From Pseudomonas sp. R5(2019) (GTDB taxonomy: Bacteria > Pseudomonadota > Gammaproteobacteria > Pseudomonadales > Pseudomonadaceae), in assembly GCF_009905435.1 (NCBI RefSeq), contig NZ_JAAAMT010000002.1, positions 186,001 to 250,000 on the forward strand: a DNA stretch of 64,000 nucleotides, written 5' to 3'. Each line of letters opens with the position of its first letter. Positions within the stretch are counted from its first letter, which is position 1. The notes beneath the pieces were generated by a model. The model saw only the letters and a list, made by a program, of their open reading frames with translations. It made no database searches and was not told where the DNA came from. Positions 8,118 to 17,608 of this stretch are shown piece after piece. Made by a program: the position numbers and the translations under genes.

Positions 8118-10532
8118 TTAATTGGACGCTTCGGACAACAGCTTCATGACTTGTGCAGACTCGCTCAACGGCAGGGGCAACACAATGTGCCCTTCAAACT
8201 CGCGGTTATCGTAGTCTGCAAAAATCAACACGTAAGAGTCGTTGGAAGCTGGATCGGGTCGATACACTCCCTCGGTATCTATCGTGCCTGAACTTCCGGG
8301 TGCCAATTTCCAGTCCGGCTTATATTCCCTGTCTCTACGGGTAGCCTTCAACTTAACTTCAGTTGCCGATTGCTCTAGAACCTCAACCGTCAAATCCGGC
8401 TGATAGAGCTGGTTCAGTATCTGGGCTGACCGCTTCTGCCCATTAACCTCGACCTGAATGATTTCGGACGCATACACCGAGACAAACTCCCCACTCGCCC
8501 TCCCTGCCGTGTAGACGCATTCCAGGCCATTGGGCTGGAACTGCCCCGCTCCGTGAGCGGCCGGGTGCGGAATCGACCATTTCGGGGTGCCGGCCAGCAA
8601 AGTGCCCGCCTTGAGCGTGACAGTATCTTCAGCAGTACAGACCTGCAGTAACATGTTCATATTGATCGCGTTACGTGCCACGGTCACCAGCGCCGAGCTT
8701 GAAAATCCAGGTTTACTGGCAGTCACCCGCACACGTGTGAATTCACCGTTGATATGTTGCGCACTTGGCGCTTGGTAACGGCCGGTCCGAGGATCAATGG
8801 TACCGACATCACCTGAGGCCCCAACCACATTCTCAACAGTCCAGGTCAATCCCGTTTGCGCAGGGACTGCATCGAACTGTTGGATTGCTTGGGCTGCGAT
8901 TACCGGGGATAGCGGGGCGATGACAAACGAGGTGCTACTTGAGTCTAATCGACCAAAACCAACCGCGTCGTGAGTCGCGCGGTGATCAGTAAGCTGAATG
9001 GTTTCGCCGAAATTGAATTTGATAACGTCGTTGAACACTTCACTTGCGCTACTGGCGCATGGCAATTCCTCCTTGATGACCTCTTTGAGCGCATCCAGCA
9101 CGCCAATATTTTCAACTGCATTCTTAATGGATCTTCGAATTCCCAAATCTATAGCATTCCCCAAGTCCTCCAACCACTCCCTCGAAGCAATGAAGGCTTC
9201 ATGCTTGCCACTTAGTAGAGGTTGGCTTTGGGAAAGCATATCGAACGACGCTCGCTTTAGAACAAGGTCGCTTTTATCTGAATCCACCTCGTATTCGACG
9301 CGAACCCTATTCTCAACATCATATGTAAATGTCCAACTTATGGAATCATCAGGAAATTCGACCAAATAGAACTCCACGACCGTGTCGTCCCCTGTAACAG
9401 AAATACCACCTTCCATTCGGCCGGAAACATTCCATTCCATGGTTAGCCTGCCCCCTTCAGCTTCGACAACAATGTCTGATACTGAAAGCGGCACCGAATT
9501 CACCGACAGGTTGCCAATCAGCTCCGGCAGAGAGGAGGGCGGAAGAGGTAAGTCTATCAAAGGCTCGCTAAAGTCAGCGACGAACGCTTCTAAGAACAAG
9601 TTCCCCGAGGCTGATCGAGCAGTGATTTTTCCATTATCTGAAGTGATGTCAAAACTAAATGCTGAAGGCTTAAATAATTTCTCCAGCATTCGAGTACCAT
9701 GCACCATCACCAACCGATTCAGGTCCAGTAGAGCAGTGGCGGAAAACTCCTTCTCAGGGTCATTTGGGATAAGGTAGCGATAACTGTCTCCCGGTAGGCT
9801 GGTTTCACTGCTTCCGCTTCCTCGTACTCTGACGCATGTCAATACGGCACCGTCGCCAAACTCCTTGGAATTCGGGTCGCGCGCTGATGCACCGCTGGAT
9901 TGGGTACGCAAACGGAAGGATTGCGGCTTAAACAGTTCATGACCACCGATCTGGACCTGGCCCAACGGGTAAACGCGCTTTTCGTCTGGCAAACGCCTGA
10001 ACAATTCCCTGAAAAAATCCCCCCCCAAGCGTTGTTCGTGAAGCGTTTGTGCAAAGTCCAGCAGAAAATCTTCGCTGTTACTTAAGTCCAAAAGGATCTT
10101 GCCGCCTTCAGTCACATTTCCGGGAGCCGCGGCCAAAAGAAGCTTCAAATATAGCTTCGGCCCTTGGAGTGGGTCGAAACTGCTCAACTTCATTATTTTC
10201 CAACCGCTGCTTTCCTTTTCCATAGAAAACTGAACACCGCCCATGACATCCATGGCCAACTGAGCTTTGGAATCATTAACATTGACATTCTCAAACGACA
10301 ATCTGGGGACGGAAAGCACGAAATCGTGGATGACTTCTTTCCACCGATTTTCGTTTGTGTCCACTTCACCACTGATCGGTGGCAAGTAACTATTTTCAGA
10401 AAACTTTTCAATATAAGCTTGCGTCAACAACTGGTTGGTTTTATTTCGATCTGTAGCAACAACCAGATCCCATCCCAGGCGCCGGGATTCCGCACGCATC
10501 CAAGTTAACAGTTCATCCATTGGATAGGACAT
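8118..10532 (-). CDS. Large protein of uncertain function: possible TULIP/P47-like N-terminal region plus Ig-like repeats
   Basis: 804 residues, not confidently recognised. The N-terminus (residues about 5-110, with LGWDLVVATDRNKTNQLL) resembles, from memory, the GWDxVyAxxxxxxN opening of TULIP-fold P47/OrfX proteins of clostridial toxin clusters. The middle is beta-rich. The C-terminal third has about three Ig-like repeats, each with a Trp followed by a GT-ID-x-G-x-Y pattern (GTIDPRTGRYQAP, GTIDTEGVYRPDP). There is no signal peptide or membrane segment. Codon use is more AT-rich than the neighbours, and the gene splits the purine cluster, suggesting acquisition. ATG 10532 is chosen for an upstream GGAG. 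Confidence 0.6.
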   Translation of the reverse strand: MSYPMDELLTWMRAESRRLGWDLVVATDRNKTNQLLTQAYIEKFSENSYLPPISGEVDTNENRWKEVIHDFVLSVPRLSFENVNVNDSKAQLAMDVMGGVQFSMEKESSGWKIMKLSSFDPLQGPKLYLKLLLAAAPGNVTEGGKILLDLSNSEDFLLDFAQTLHEQRLGGDFFRELFRRLPDEKRVYPLGQVQIGGHELFKPQSFRLRTQSSGASARDPNSKEFGDGAVLTCVRVRGSGSSETSLPGDSYRYLIPNDPEKEFSATALLDLNRLVMVHGTRMLEKLFKPSAFSFDITSDNGKITARSASGNLFLEAFVADFSEPLIDLPLPPSSLPELIGNLSVNSVPLSVSDIVVEAEGGRLTMEWNVSGRMEGGISVTGDDTVVEFYLVEFPDDSISWTFTYDVENRVRVEYEVDSDKSDLVLKRASFDMLSQSQPLLSGKHEAFIASREWLEDLGNAIDLGIRRSIKNAVENIGVLDALKEVIKEELPCASSASEVFNDVIKFNFGETIQLTDHRATHDAVGFGRLDSSSTSFVIAPLSPVIAAQAIQQFDAVPAQTGLTWTVENVVGASGDVGTIDPRTGRYQAPSAQHINGEFTRVRVTASKPGFSSSALVTVARNAINMNMLLQVCTAEDTVTLKAGTLLAGTPKWSIPHPAAHGAGQFQPNGLECVYTAGRASGEFVSVYASEIIQVEVNGQKRSAQILNQLYQPDLTVEVLEQSATEVKLKATRRDREYKPDWKLAPGSSGTIDTEGVYRPDPASNDSYVLIFADYDNREFEGHIVLPLPLSESAQVMKLLSEASN

Positions 10533-10733
10533 CAATCAATACTCCATCGTGGTATCAGTGAGCACCGCGCCATGGAGCGGCGCATTCGAGCCGTTCTTGG
10601 CCGACGGGGCCTGGCTAGCCAGAAGTGAATATGAATTGAGGCGCTATGGGTACTATCAGAACTGTCAGCTGGTATTTGGCCAACGGCGGGCGTATAAGCG
10701 CAGGTTTCTCGCTCAAGCGCCAACGCGCACAAT

Positions 10734-10759
10734 AAAAAAAGCCCGCAGTGTGAGCGGGC
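10734..10759 (-). terminator. Rho-independent terminator of uraH
   Basis: On the minus strand a GCCCGC stem, 7-nt loop and GCGGGC stem are followed by seven T residues. It lies 35 bp downstream of the uraH stop. Confidence 0.85.
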
Positions 10760-10794
10760 AAAATACCTACGAAGATTCGGACCAGGAATCGAGG

Positions 10795-11148
10795 CTAGCT
10801 ACCCCGGTAGGTGGAGTAGCTGTACGGCGAAATCAACAGCGGCACATGGTAGTGATCCTGCTCGGCGCTGATGCCGAAACGCAGCACCACCACATCCAGA
10901 AACGCCTGCTCGGGCAACGCCACACCCTTGCTGCGGTAGTAGTCGCCAGCGGCGAATTGCAGCTGGTAGACACCACTGCGGTAATCATCGCCCTGCAACA
11001 GCGGCGCGTCGCAACGACCGTCGCTGTTGGTCAGGGCCGTGGCCACCAGCTCAAGCTGCTGGCCTTCGACGCGATAAAGCTCGACCTTGATCGAGCTGCC
11101 AGGGCAGCCATGGGCTGCATCCAGTACGTGCGTGGTCAAACGTCCCAT
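10795..11148 (-). CDS. uraH: 5-hydroxyisourate hydrolase (transthyretin-like)
   Basis: 117-residue transthyretin-fold enzyme that hydrolyses 5-hydroxyisourate, the product of urate oxidation, to OHCU. The N-terminal LTTHVLDAAHG (catalytic His), the central arginine in DGRCDAP, the HYHVPLLISPYSYSTY segment and the C-terminal YRGS tetrapeptide are all present and are diagnostic of HIU hydrolase. ATG 11148 gives the usual family length; the 16 additional upstream residues in the open frame do not look like the family. It is divergent from puuE and is followed by a strong terminator. Confidence 0.95.
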   Translation of the reverse strand: MGRLTTHVLDAAHGCPGSSIKVELYRVEGQQLELVATALTNSDGRCDAPLLQGDDYRSGVYQLQFAAGDYYRSKGVALPEQAFLDVVVLRFGISAEQDHYHVPLLISPYSYSTYRGS

Positions 11149-11253
11149 TGCATTGCTCGCTTTATCAAATCGGTTGCAAAAATACCCACGCCGCACCGTT
11201 GCAGGGCACGAGCGCGTGCGGCAGCAGGAACATTAAGACACTTTATTGAAAAA

Positions 11254-11263
11254 TTGTACACAA
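11254..11263. promoter_or_regulatory. Putative GclR operator (uraH side)
   Basis: TTGTACACAA, 9 of 10 to TTGTATACAA, about 106 bp upstream of uraH. It lies in the 385-bp uraH/puuE divergent region, which holds no other gene. Confidence 0.55.
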
Positions 11264-11447
11264 TAATTCTCGCATCCGATGCCGTTCGGCCGATTCCCTT
11301 AGCCAAAGGTCCAATAGGGCGCAAAATCAGGCCAGATAGGATGCGCAGCAAGATTATCTGACCAATCAGGCAAGTTTTTTGCAGCTTTCATGGGCAGAGG
11401 CCGTGCAGAAGAAATGCAAAAAACAGGCTTACAAAACGAATATAAAG

Positions 11448-11457
11448 TTGTATACAA
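11448..11457. promoter_or_regulatory. Putative GclR operator (puuE side)
   Basis: Perfect palindrome TTGTATACAA centred about 82 bp upstream of the puuE start, within an AT-rich promoter-like stretch. Confidence 0.65.
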
Positions 11458-11533
11458 TCAGCTCATCGCTGTGGACAACCCCCGCCAGACGGGACGCCAC
11501 ACCTCGTTATCACGAACAAGAAGGAAGACTGCA

Positions 11534-12463
11534 GTGAGCGCTGACTATCCTCGCGACCTGATCGGTTATGGCAACAACCCACCTCACCCGCGCTGGCCGG
11601 GGAATGCCCGCATCGCCCTGTCGTTCGTGCTCAATTACGAGGAAGGCGGCGAGCGCAACATCCTGCACGGTGACAAGGAGTCCGAAGCTTTCCTGTCGGA
11701 AATGGTCTCGGCCCAGCCGCTGCAGGGCGAGCGCAACATGTCGATGGAATCGCTCTACGAATATGGTAGCCGCGCTGGCGTCTGGCGCCTGCTCAAGTTA
11801 TTCAAGGACCAGGGCGTACCGCTGACCGTCTTCGCCGTCGCCATGGCCGCCCAGCGTCACCCCGATGTGATCCGCGCCATGGTCGAAGCCGGCCACGAAA
11901 TCTGCAGCCACGGCTACCGCTGGATCGACTACCAATACATGGATGAGAGCCAGGAGCGCGAGCACATGCTCGAAGCCATCCGCATTCTCACCGAGATCAC
12001 CGGCGAGCGCCCGCTGGGCTGGTACACCGGCCGCACCGGCCCGAACACCCGTCGGTTGGTGATGGAGGAAGGCGGCTTCCTCTATGACTCCGACACCTAC
12101 GACGACGACCTGCCCTACTGGGAAAGCAACAACCCGACCGGCAAGGCGCACCTGGTGATCCCCTACACCCTGGACACCAACGACATGCGCTTCACCCAGG
12201 TTCAGGGTTTCAACAACGGCGAACAGTTCTACCAGTATCTGAAAGACGCTTTTGATGTGCTGTACGCCGAAGGCGCTGAAGCCCCGAAAATGCTGTCGAT
12301 CGGCCTGCACTGCCGCCTGGTCGGCCGCCCTGCCCGCCTGGCTGCACTCAAGCGCTTTATCGAATACGCCAAGAGCCATGAGCAGGTCTGGTTCACCCGC
12401 CGCGTCGATATCGCCCGTCACTGGCACGCCACACACCCTTTCAACGCCGAGACTGCGAAATGA
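11534..12463 (+). CDS. puuE: Allantoinase PuuE (polysaccharide-deacetylase fold)
   Basis: 309-residue cofactor-independent allantoinase of the PuuE type known from P. fluorescens, unrelated to the metal-dependent AllB. It opens allantoin to allantoate. Family features include the N-terminal YGNNPPHPRWPG, the NodB-like core (VALNYEEGGE-type strand, AGHEICSHGYRWIDYQ) and LSIGLHCRLVGRPAR near residue 255. The GTG at 11534 is chosen because AAGGA lies 8 nt upstream and the length matches. It overlaps uraD by ATGA (4 bp) and heads the operon puuE-uraD-alc-allA-puuD-permease. Confidence 0.95.
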   Translation: MSADYPRDLIGYGNNPPHPRWPGNARIALSFVLNYEEGGERNILHGDKESEAFLSEMVSAQPLQGERNMSMESLYEYGSRAGVWRLLKLFKDQGVPLTVFAVAMAAQRHPDVIRAMVEAGHEICSHGYRWIDYQYMDESQEREHMLEAIRILTEITGERPLGWYTGRTGPNTRRLVMEEGGFLYDSDTYDDDLPYWESNNPTGKAHLVIPYTLDTNDMRFTQVQGFNNGEQFYQYLKDAFDVLYAEGAEAPKMLSIGLHCRLVGRPARLAALKRFIEYAKSHEQVWFTRRVDIARHWHATHPFNAETAK

Positions 12464-12975
12464 GCCAGTTCAAGACTGTCACACCTTCGTCCCTGGACCG
12501 CGATGCCTTTGTGGCCGCGTTCGCGGACATCTACGAACACTCGCCATGGGTTGCCGAAAAGGCCTTCGACCTGGGCCAGCTCAGCGAGCTGGACGTGATC
12601 GAAAACCTGCACCAGCGCATGAGCGATATCCTGTTGAGCGCCGATCATGACAGCCAACTGGCCCTGATCAACGCTCACCCGGACCTGGCCGGCAAAGCCG
12701 CCGTCCAGGGCCAACTGACCGAAGCCAGCACCAATGAACAGGCTGGCGCCGGTATTCACCAATGCACGGCCGAAGAGTTCGCACGCTTCACCGAGCTGAA
12801 CGACGCCTACAAAGCCAAGTTCAAGTTTCCCTTCATCATGGCGGTAAAAGGCAGCAACCGGCATCAGATCCTTGCCGCGTTCGAAACGCGCATCCACAAC
12901 TCGGCAGAAGCAGAGTTCAAGGAAGCGCTGGCACAGATCAACCTGATCGCCCTGTTCCGATTACTGCAGCTTTAG
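12460..12975 (+). CDS. uraD: OHCU decarboxylase
   Basis: 171-residue 2-oxo-4-hydroxy-4-carboxy-5-ureidoimidazoline decarboxylase, which produces S-allantoin from the UraH product. The helical family signature is visible: [12 protein letters not shown] near residue 25, [10 protein letters not shown] near 68 (catalytic histidine), [19 protein letters not shown] near 115. The start overlaps the puuE stop by 4 bp, implying translational coupling. Confidence 0.95.
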   Translation: MSQFKTVTPSSLDRDAFVAAFADIYEHSPWVAEKAFDLGQLSELDVIENLHQRMSDILLSADHDSQLALINAHPDLAGKAAVQGQLTEASTNEQAGAGIHQCTAEEFARFTELNDAYKAKFKFPFIMAVKGSNRHQILAAFETRIHNSAEAEFKEALAQINLIALFRLLQL

Positions 12976-13063
12976 TGAGCCCGGCAAGGGCCCGCTCAAG
13001 AACGCCGAGCGGCCTGCGCCAGGCAAGCATCCCCAGCCACCTATTCAAGGCAGACAAGAAAAA

Positions 13064-14059
13064 ATGAAAGCATACGCCGTACCCTTCGAGAAATTCGTCA
13101 ACCTGGCCGACGCGCGCCTGGGCACCAAAGCCATCTCCGTCACCGACGACTGGTTCGCCGACGTCAACCGCCTGTTCCAGCCGACCCCTGCGGTCTGGAA
13201 AGAAGGCGTGTTCGATGACAACGGCAAGTGGATGGACGGCTGGGAATCGCGCCGCAAGCGCTTCGAAGGCTTCGACAGTGCGGTCATCCGCCTGGGCGTA
13301 CCGGGTTCGATCAAGGGCGTAGACATCGACACTTCGCACTTCACCGGCAACTTCCCGCCATCGGCGTCCCTGGAAGGCTGCTTCGTGGCTGAAGGCGACC
13401 CAAGCGAGAACACCCAGTGGGTTGAAGTGCTGTCGGCCGTGGAGCTGCAAGGCAACAGCCATCACTACCACGAAATCAACAACGACCAGGCCTTCACCCA
13501 CCTGCGTTTCAACATCTACCCGGACGGCGGCGTCGCTCGCCTGCGCGTCTACGGCGTGCCGTTCCGCGACTGGTCGGCCATCGGCGACAACGAGCAGATT
13601 GACCTGGCCGCAGCCCTGAACGGCGGCCGTGCGCTGGCCTGCTCCGACGAGCACTTCGGCCGCATGAGCAACATCCTCAACCCGGGCCGCGGCATCAACA
13701 TGGGCGATGGCTGGGAAACCGCCCGCCGCCGCACCCCGGGCAATGACTGGGTGATCGTCGCCCTGGGCCATGCCGGTATCGTTGAAAAAGTCGTCGTCGA
13801 CACCCTGCACTTCAAAGGCAACTACCCGGACAGCTGCTCGATCCAGGGCGCGTTCGTGAAGGGCGGTACCGACAGCCAGATCGAAACCCAGAGCCTGTTC
13901 TGGCGTGAACTGCTGCCGAGCCAGAAGCTGGAAATGCACGCCGAACACACCTTCGCCGAGCAGATCAAGGCACTGGGCCCGATCACCCACATTCGTATCA
14001 ACGTATTCCCTGACGGTGGCATCAGCCGTCTGCGCGTACTGGGCAAGGTAGCGAAGTAA
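13064..14059 (+). CDS. alc: Allantoicase
   Basis: 331-residue allantoicase, which hydrolyses allantoate to ureidoglycolate and urea. The protein is an internal tandem of two jelly-roll domains: [22 protein letters not shown] in the first half is echoed by a [23 protein letters not shown] segment in the second, and [19 protein letters not shown] by [19 protein letters not shown]. It lies 88 bp after uraD in the same operon and is followed by a strong GC hairpin before allA. Confidence 0.95.
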   Translation: MKAYAVPFEKFVNLADARLGTKAISVTDDWFADVNRLFQPTPAVWKEGVFDDNGKWMDGWESRRKRFEGFDSAVIRLGVPGSIKGVDIDTSHFTGNFPPSASLEGCFVAEGDPSENTQWVEVLSAVELQGNSHHYHEINNDQAFTHLRFNIYPDGGVARLRVYGVPFRDWSAIGDNEQIDLAAALNGGRALACSDEHFGRMSNILNPGRGINMGDGWETARRRTPGNDWVIVALGHAGIVEKVVVDTLHFKGNYPDSCSIQGAFVKGGTDSQIETQSLFWRELLPSQKLEMHAEHTFAEQIKALGPITHIRINVFPDGGISRLRVLGKVAK

Positions 14060-14068
14060 GACCCTCGG

Positions 14069-14095
14069 GGCCGGCCGCGCGCATCGCGGCCGGCC
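14069..14095 (+). other. Intra-operon GC hairpin between alc and allA
   Basis: Perfect 11-bp stem (GGCCGGCCGCG with its complement) and a 5-nt loop. Only a weak T-rich stretch follows (TTGAGTTTCT), so partial termination or mRNA 3'-end protection is more likely than full termination. Confidence 0.6.
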
Positions 14096-14132
14096 TTGAG
14101 TTTCTACCCACATTGAATAAAGAAGAATCCGC

Positions 14133-14636
14133 ATGCGCACTTTAGTGATTGAGCCCCTGACCAAAGAAGCTTTCGCCCCCTTCGGTGATGTGATTGAAAC
14201 CGACGGCAGCGATCACTTCATGATCAACAATGGCTCGACCATGCGCTTCCATCGTCTGGCCGAGGTCGAAACGGCCCAGCCAGAAGACAAGGCGATCATC
14301 AGCATCTTCCGCGCCGACGCGCAGGACATGCCGCTGACCATTCGCATGCTGGAGCGCCATCCGCAGGGCAGCCAGGCTTTCATACCGCTGCTCGGCAACC
14401 CCTTTCTGATCGTGGTCGCGCCACTTGACGATGCACCTGTATCAGGTTTGGTCCGCGCCTTCGTCACCAACGGCAGGCAGGGCATTAATTACCATCGCGG
14501 CGTCTGGCACCACCCGGTGCTGACGATCGAAAAGCGGGATGACTTCCTGGTGGTTGATCGCAGTGGTTCTGGCAACAACTGCGATGAGCATTTTTTCAAT
14601 GAGGACGAGCTGCTGGTCCTCGCCCCCCACCAATAA
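14133..14636 (+). CDS. allA: Ureidoglycolate lyase
   Basis: 167-residue cupin-type ureidoglycolate lyase, which splits ureidoglycolate into glyoxylate and urea. It begins RTLVIEPLTKEAFAPFGDVIE and contains ERHPQGSQAFIPL and the NYHRGVWHHPVL segment typical of AllA. It provides the link from the ureide branch to the glyoxylate carboligase branch at 22 kb. It lies between alc and puuD in the operon, with AAAGAAGAAT before the ATG. Confidence 0.95.
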   Translation: MRTLVIEPLTKEAFAPFGDVIETDGSDHFMINNGSTMRFHRLAEVETAQPEDKAIISIFRADAQDMPLTIRMLERHPQGSQAFIPLLGNPFLIVVAPLDDAPVSGLVRAFVTNGRQGINYHRGVWHHPVLTIEKRDDFLVVDRSGSGNNCDEHFFNEDELLVLAPHQ

Positions 14637-14683
14637 GAGAAGGCTGGCCATCGACGTTCGAAGGCCGGCAAGAGGTACATACT

Positions 14684-15994
14684 GTGGAAGCACATCTGTT
14701 CGAATGGCTGAACCTGAGCGTGCGCTGGGTTCACATGATCACCGGTATCGCCTGGATCGGTGCCTCGTTCTACTTCGTCTGGCTGGAAAACAACCTCAAC
14801 CGTGTCAACCCGCGCGACGGACTGTCGGGTGACCTTTGGGCGATCCACGGTGGCGGTATCTACCACCTGGAAAAATACAAGCTGGCTCCGCCAAAAATGC
14901 CGGAGAACCTGCACTGGTTCAAATGGGAAGCCTACTTCACCTGGATGTCGGGTATCGCGCTGATGTGCGTGGTGTTCTATTCCAACCCGACGCTCTACCT
15001 GCTGGCCCCCGGCAGCACCCTGAGCGGCCCGGAAGGCGTGGCCATCGGTCTCGGCTCGCTGTTCGCCGGCTGGTTCATTTACTCCTTCCTGTGTGACTCG
15101 GCCCTGGGCAAACGCCCTGCGTTGCTGGGTGGCATCCTGTTCGTGCTGATCATTGGCGCCGCCTACGGCTTCAGCCAAGTGTTCAGCGGTCGTGGCGCGT
15201 ACCTGCATGTGGGCGCCATCATCGGCACCATCATGGTCGGTAACGTGTTCCGCATCATCATGCCGGCCCAGCGTGCGCTGGTGGCGGCGATCGAGCAGAA
15301 CCGCACCCCGGACCCGAAGCTGCCCGCCAAAGGCCTGCTGCGTTCGCGTCACAACAACTATTTCACCCTGCCGGTGCTGTTCATCATGATCAGCAACCAC
15401 TTCCCGAGCACCTACGGCAGCCAGTACAACTGGTTGATCCTGGCCGGTATCGCGATCGCAGCGGTGTTGGTACGTCACTACTTCAACACCCGCCACGAGA
15501 GCAACAAGTACGCCTGGACCCTGCCAGTCGGCGCCCTGGCGATGATCTGCCTGGCCTACGTCACCGGCCCTGCACCGATGCCGTCTGCGCCTGAGCAAGC
15601 GGCGGCGAAAATCGAGTACCAACCCCTGCCGGAAACCGCAGTGGGCGGCAAGACCGCTGCCGAGAAAGCCGCTGAGCCTGCACCTGCCGCTGTAGCGGCC
15701 GAGAAGCCAGCCGCTGTCGCTGCTCTGGACGATGCCGGTTTCGAGAAGATTCACAGCGTTATCCAGGAGCGGTGCACGGTCTGCCATTCGGCCAAACCGA
15801 CCAGCCCGCTGTTCAGCACTGCGCCCGGCGGCGTGATGCTCGACACCCCGCAGCAAATCCAGCAACTGGCACCGCGTATCCAGGCCCAGGCCGTCGCCAC
15901 CCAGATCATGCCACTGGGCAACATCACCCAGATGACCCAGCAGGAACGTGACCTCATTGGCGCCTGGATCGCCAAGGGTGCACCGACCCATTGA
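14684..15994 (+). CDS. puuD: Membrane urate oxidase with C-terminal cytochrome c domain (PuuD)
   Basis: 436 residues. The N-terminal two-thirds is a multi-helix membrane domain (WVHMITGIAWIGASFYF onward, through about residue 295). An Ala/Pro-rich linker (about 300-350) leads to a cytochrome c domain with the haem motif CTVCH near residue 365 and a likely axial methionine in QIMPLGN. PuuD is the known integral-membrane cytochrome c urate oxidase that replaces soluble uricase and passes electrons to the respiratory chain. Maturation of its haem would need the Ccm system encoded at 54-61 kb. The start is GTG 14684 with AGAGG upstream. Confidence 0.93.
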   Translation: MEAHLFEWLNLSVRWVHMITGIAWIGASFYFVWLENNLNRVNPRDGLSGDLWAIHGGGIYHLEKYKLAPPKMPENLHWFKWEAYFTWMSGIALMCVVFYSNPTLYLLAPGSTLSGPEGVAIGLGSLFAGWFIYSFLCDSALGKRPALLGGILFVLIIGAAYGFSQVFSGRGAYLHVGAIIGTIMVGNVFRIIMPAQRALVAAIEQNRTPDPKLPAKGLLRSRHNNYFTLPVLFIMISNHFPSTYGSQYNWLILAGIAIAAVLVRHYFNTRHESNKYAWTLPVGALAMICLAYVTGPAPMPSAPEQAAAKIEYQPLPETAVGGKTAAEKAAEPAPAAVAAEKPAAVAALDDAGFEKIHSVIQERCTVCHSAKPTSPLFSTAPGGVMLDTPQQIQQLAPRIQAQAVATQIMPLGNITQMTQQERDLIGAWIAKGAPTH

Positions 15995-16001
15995 CCCACC
16001 C

Positions 16002-16054
16002 TGCGGCCGGCAACGGCCGCACTGAATAACTGCCCACGGTTCGCCCTGGGCAGT
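16002..16054 (+). other. Two tandem hairpins between puuD and the permease
   Basis: First stem TGCGGCCG/CGGCCGCA (16002-16021, GCAA loop), second stem ACTGCCCA/TGGGCAGT (16029-16054, 10-nt loop). Neither is followed by a clear T-run, so partial termination or RNA stabilisation is possible. Confidence 0.5.
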
Positions 16055-16122
16055 GTTCCTATGGCGCCGTGCCTGACGCCAGACCAAAAGCTTGACAATA
16101 AAAACAATATCCGAGGTGTTGC

Positions 16123-17472
16123 ATGTCCGAGTCCCTCAAGGCGCACATCCCCCCTGCGCCACCACGACAGCCCCTTCCGTTGATGCAACTGATTCTGGTG
16201 GGTTTGCAACATGTATTGCTGATGTACGGGGGCGCGATTGCCGTGCCGCTGATCATCGGACAAGCCGCCGGTCTTTCCCGTGAAGAAATTGCCTTTTTGA
16301 TCAATGCCGACCTGCTGGTCGCCGGCATTGCCACCCTGGTGCAGTCGCTGGGCATCGGCCCGCTCGGCATTCGCATGCCGGTGATGATGGGCGCCAGCTT
16401 TGCCGCTGTCGGTAGCATGGTGGCCATGGCCGGCATGCCGGGCGTGGGTTTGTCGGGCATCTTCGGTGCAACCATCGCCGCCGGGTTCTTCGGCATGATC
16501 ATCGCGCCGTTCATGTCCAGGATCGTGCGCTTCTTCCCGCCGCTGGTGACCGGTACGGTCATCACCTCCATTGGCCTGTCGCTGTTTCCGGTGGCGGTCA
16601 ACTGGGCCGGTGGCGGACAGGATGCCAGCCATTTTGGCGCACCGGTTTATCTGGCGGTCGCCGGCCTGGTACTGGCGACCGTATTGCTGATCAACCGTTT
16701 CATGCGCGGTTTCTGGGTCAACGTTTCGGTGCTGATCGCCATGGGCCTGGGTTATGGCGTGGCGGGCATGATCGGCATGGTTGACCTGAGCGGCCTGGAG
16801 GATGCGCCCTGGTTGCGCATCGTCACGCCGCTGCACTTTGGCATGCCGACCTTCAGCCTGGCGCCGATCCTGTCCATGTGCCTGGTGGTGGTGATCATTT
16901 TCGTCGAGTCCACCGGTATGTTCCTGGCGCTGGGCAAGGTCACCGACCGTGAAGTTACCCCGGGCATGTTGCGCCGTGGCCTGATGTGCGATGCGGCCGC
17001 CTCGTTTTTTGCAGGCTTTCTCAACACCTTCACCCACTCCTCGTTTGCCCAGAACATCGGCCTGGTGCAAATGACCGGCGTACGCTGCCGCTACGTCACC
17101 GTGGTCGCCGGCGGCCTGTTGATCGCCTTGAGCCTGTTGCCCAAGGCGGCCTTTCTGGTGGCTTCGATTCCAGCGGCGGTACTGGGCGGCGCGGCCATTG
17201 CCATGTTCGGCATGGTCACCGCCACCGGCATCAACATTCTCCAGGAAGCCGACATCGTCGATCGCCGTAACCAGTTGCTGGTGGCCGTCAGCGTCGGCAT
17301 GGGGTTGATCCCCGTGGTGCGTCCGGAGTTCTTCGCGCACCTGCCGCACTGGATGGAGCCGATTACCCACAGCGGTATCGCCATGGCAACCGTCAGCGCC
17401 CTGTTGTTGAACCTGCTGTTCAACATTCTGGGCGGTGCCGGGCGTGAGGCGATGAACGCGCACTCGCACTAA
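16123..17472 (+). CDS. NCS2/NAT-family nucleobase permease (urate/xanthine type)
   Basis: 449-residue NCS2 transporter of the COG2233 branch (XanQ/UacT/PbuX relatives), a different subfamily from the AzgA-like permease at 6 kb. Visible features are GLQHVLLMYGGAIAVPLIIG near residue 28, the NAT motif region with FVESTGMFLALGKVTDRE near 260-280 and FAGFLNTFTHSSFAQNIG near 300. Proton-coupled urate or xanthine uptake is the likely role, given its place directly after the urate oxidase gene. GAGG is 6 nt before ATG 16123; a strong terminator follows the stop. Confidence 0.92.
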   Translation: MSESLKAHIPPAPPRQPLPLMQLILVGLQHVLLMYGGAIAVPLIIGQAAGLSREEIAFLINADLLVAGIATLVQSLGIGPLGIRMPVMMGASFAAVGSMVAMAGMPGVGLSGIFGATIAAGFFGMIIAPFMSRIVRFFPPLVTGTVITSIGLSLFPVAVNWAGGGQDASHFGAPVYLAVAGLVLATVLLINRFMRGFWVNVSVLIAMGLGYGVAGMIGMVDLSGLEDAPWLRIVTPLHFGMPTFSLAPILSMCLVVVIIFVESTGMFLALGKVTDREVTPGMLRRGLMCDAAASFFAGFLNTFTHSSFAQNIGLVQMTGVRCRYVTVVAGGLLIALSLLPKAAFLVASIPAAVLGGAAIAMFGMVTATGINILQEADIVDRRNQLLVAVSVGMGLIPVVRPEFFAHLPHWMEPITHSGIAMATVSALLLNLLFNILGGAGREAMNAHSH

Positions 17473-17480
17473 GCCAGCAA

Positions 17481-17506
17481 GGGAGCCTGCTCAGGCTCCC
17501 TTTTTT
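17481..17506 (+). terminator. Rho-independent terminator of the puuE-permease operon
   Basis: GGGAGCCTG stem, CT loop, CAGGCTCCC stem, then six T residues, 8 bp after the permease stop. Confidence 0.95.
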
Positions 17507-17608
17507 AGTTTCACCGTTGAAAAACGACCTGAAAGACTCAGGCCGACGGGCACCTGCGTGCCCGAGATCTGCCAATGACCGACAATAACAACAATCGGGA
17601 ACCCTCAT

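Noticed and set aside
10549..11361. 270-codon plus-strand open frame opposite uraH
   Set aside because: Runs through the uraH terminator and antisense to a diagnostic HIU hydrolase; no recognisable domain.
15751..17469. 572-codon minus-strand open frame opposite puuD and the permease
   Set aside because: His/Gln/Arg-rich composition of an antisense shadow; the plus strand encodes the NCS2 permease with conserved motifs.
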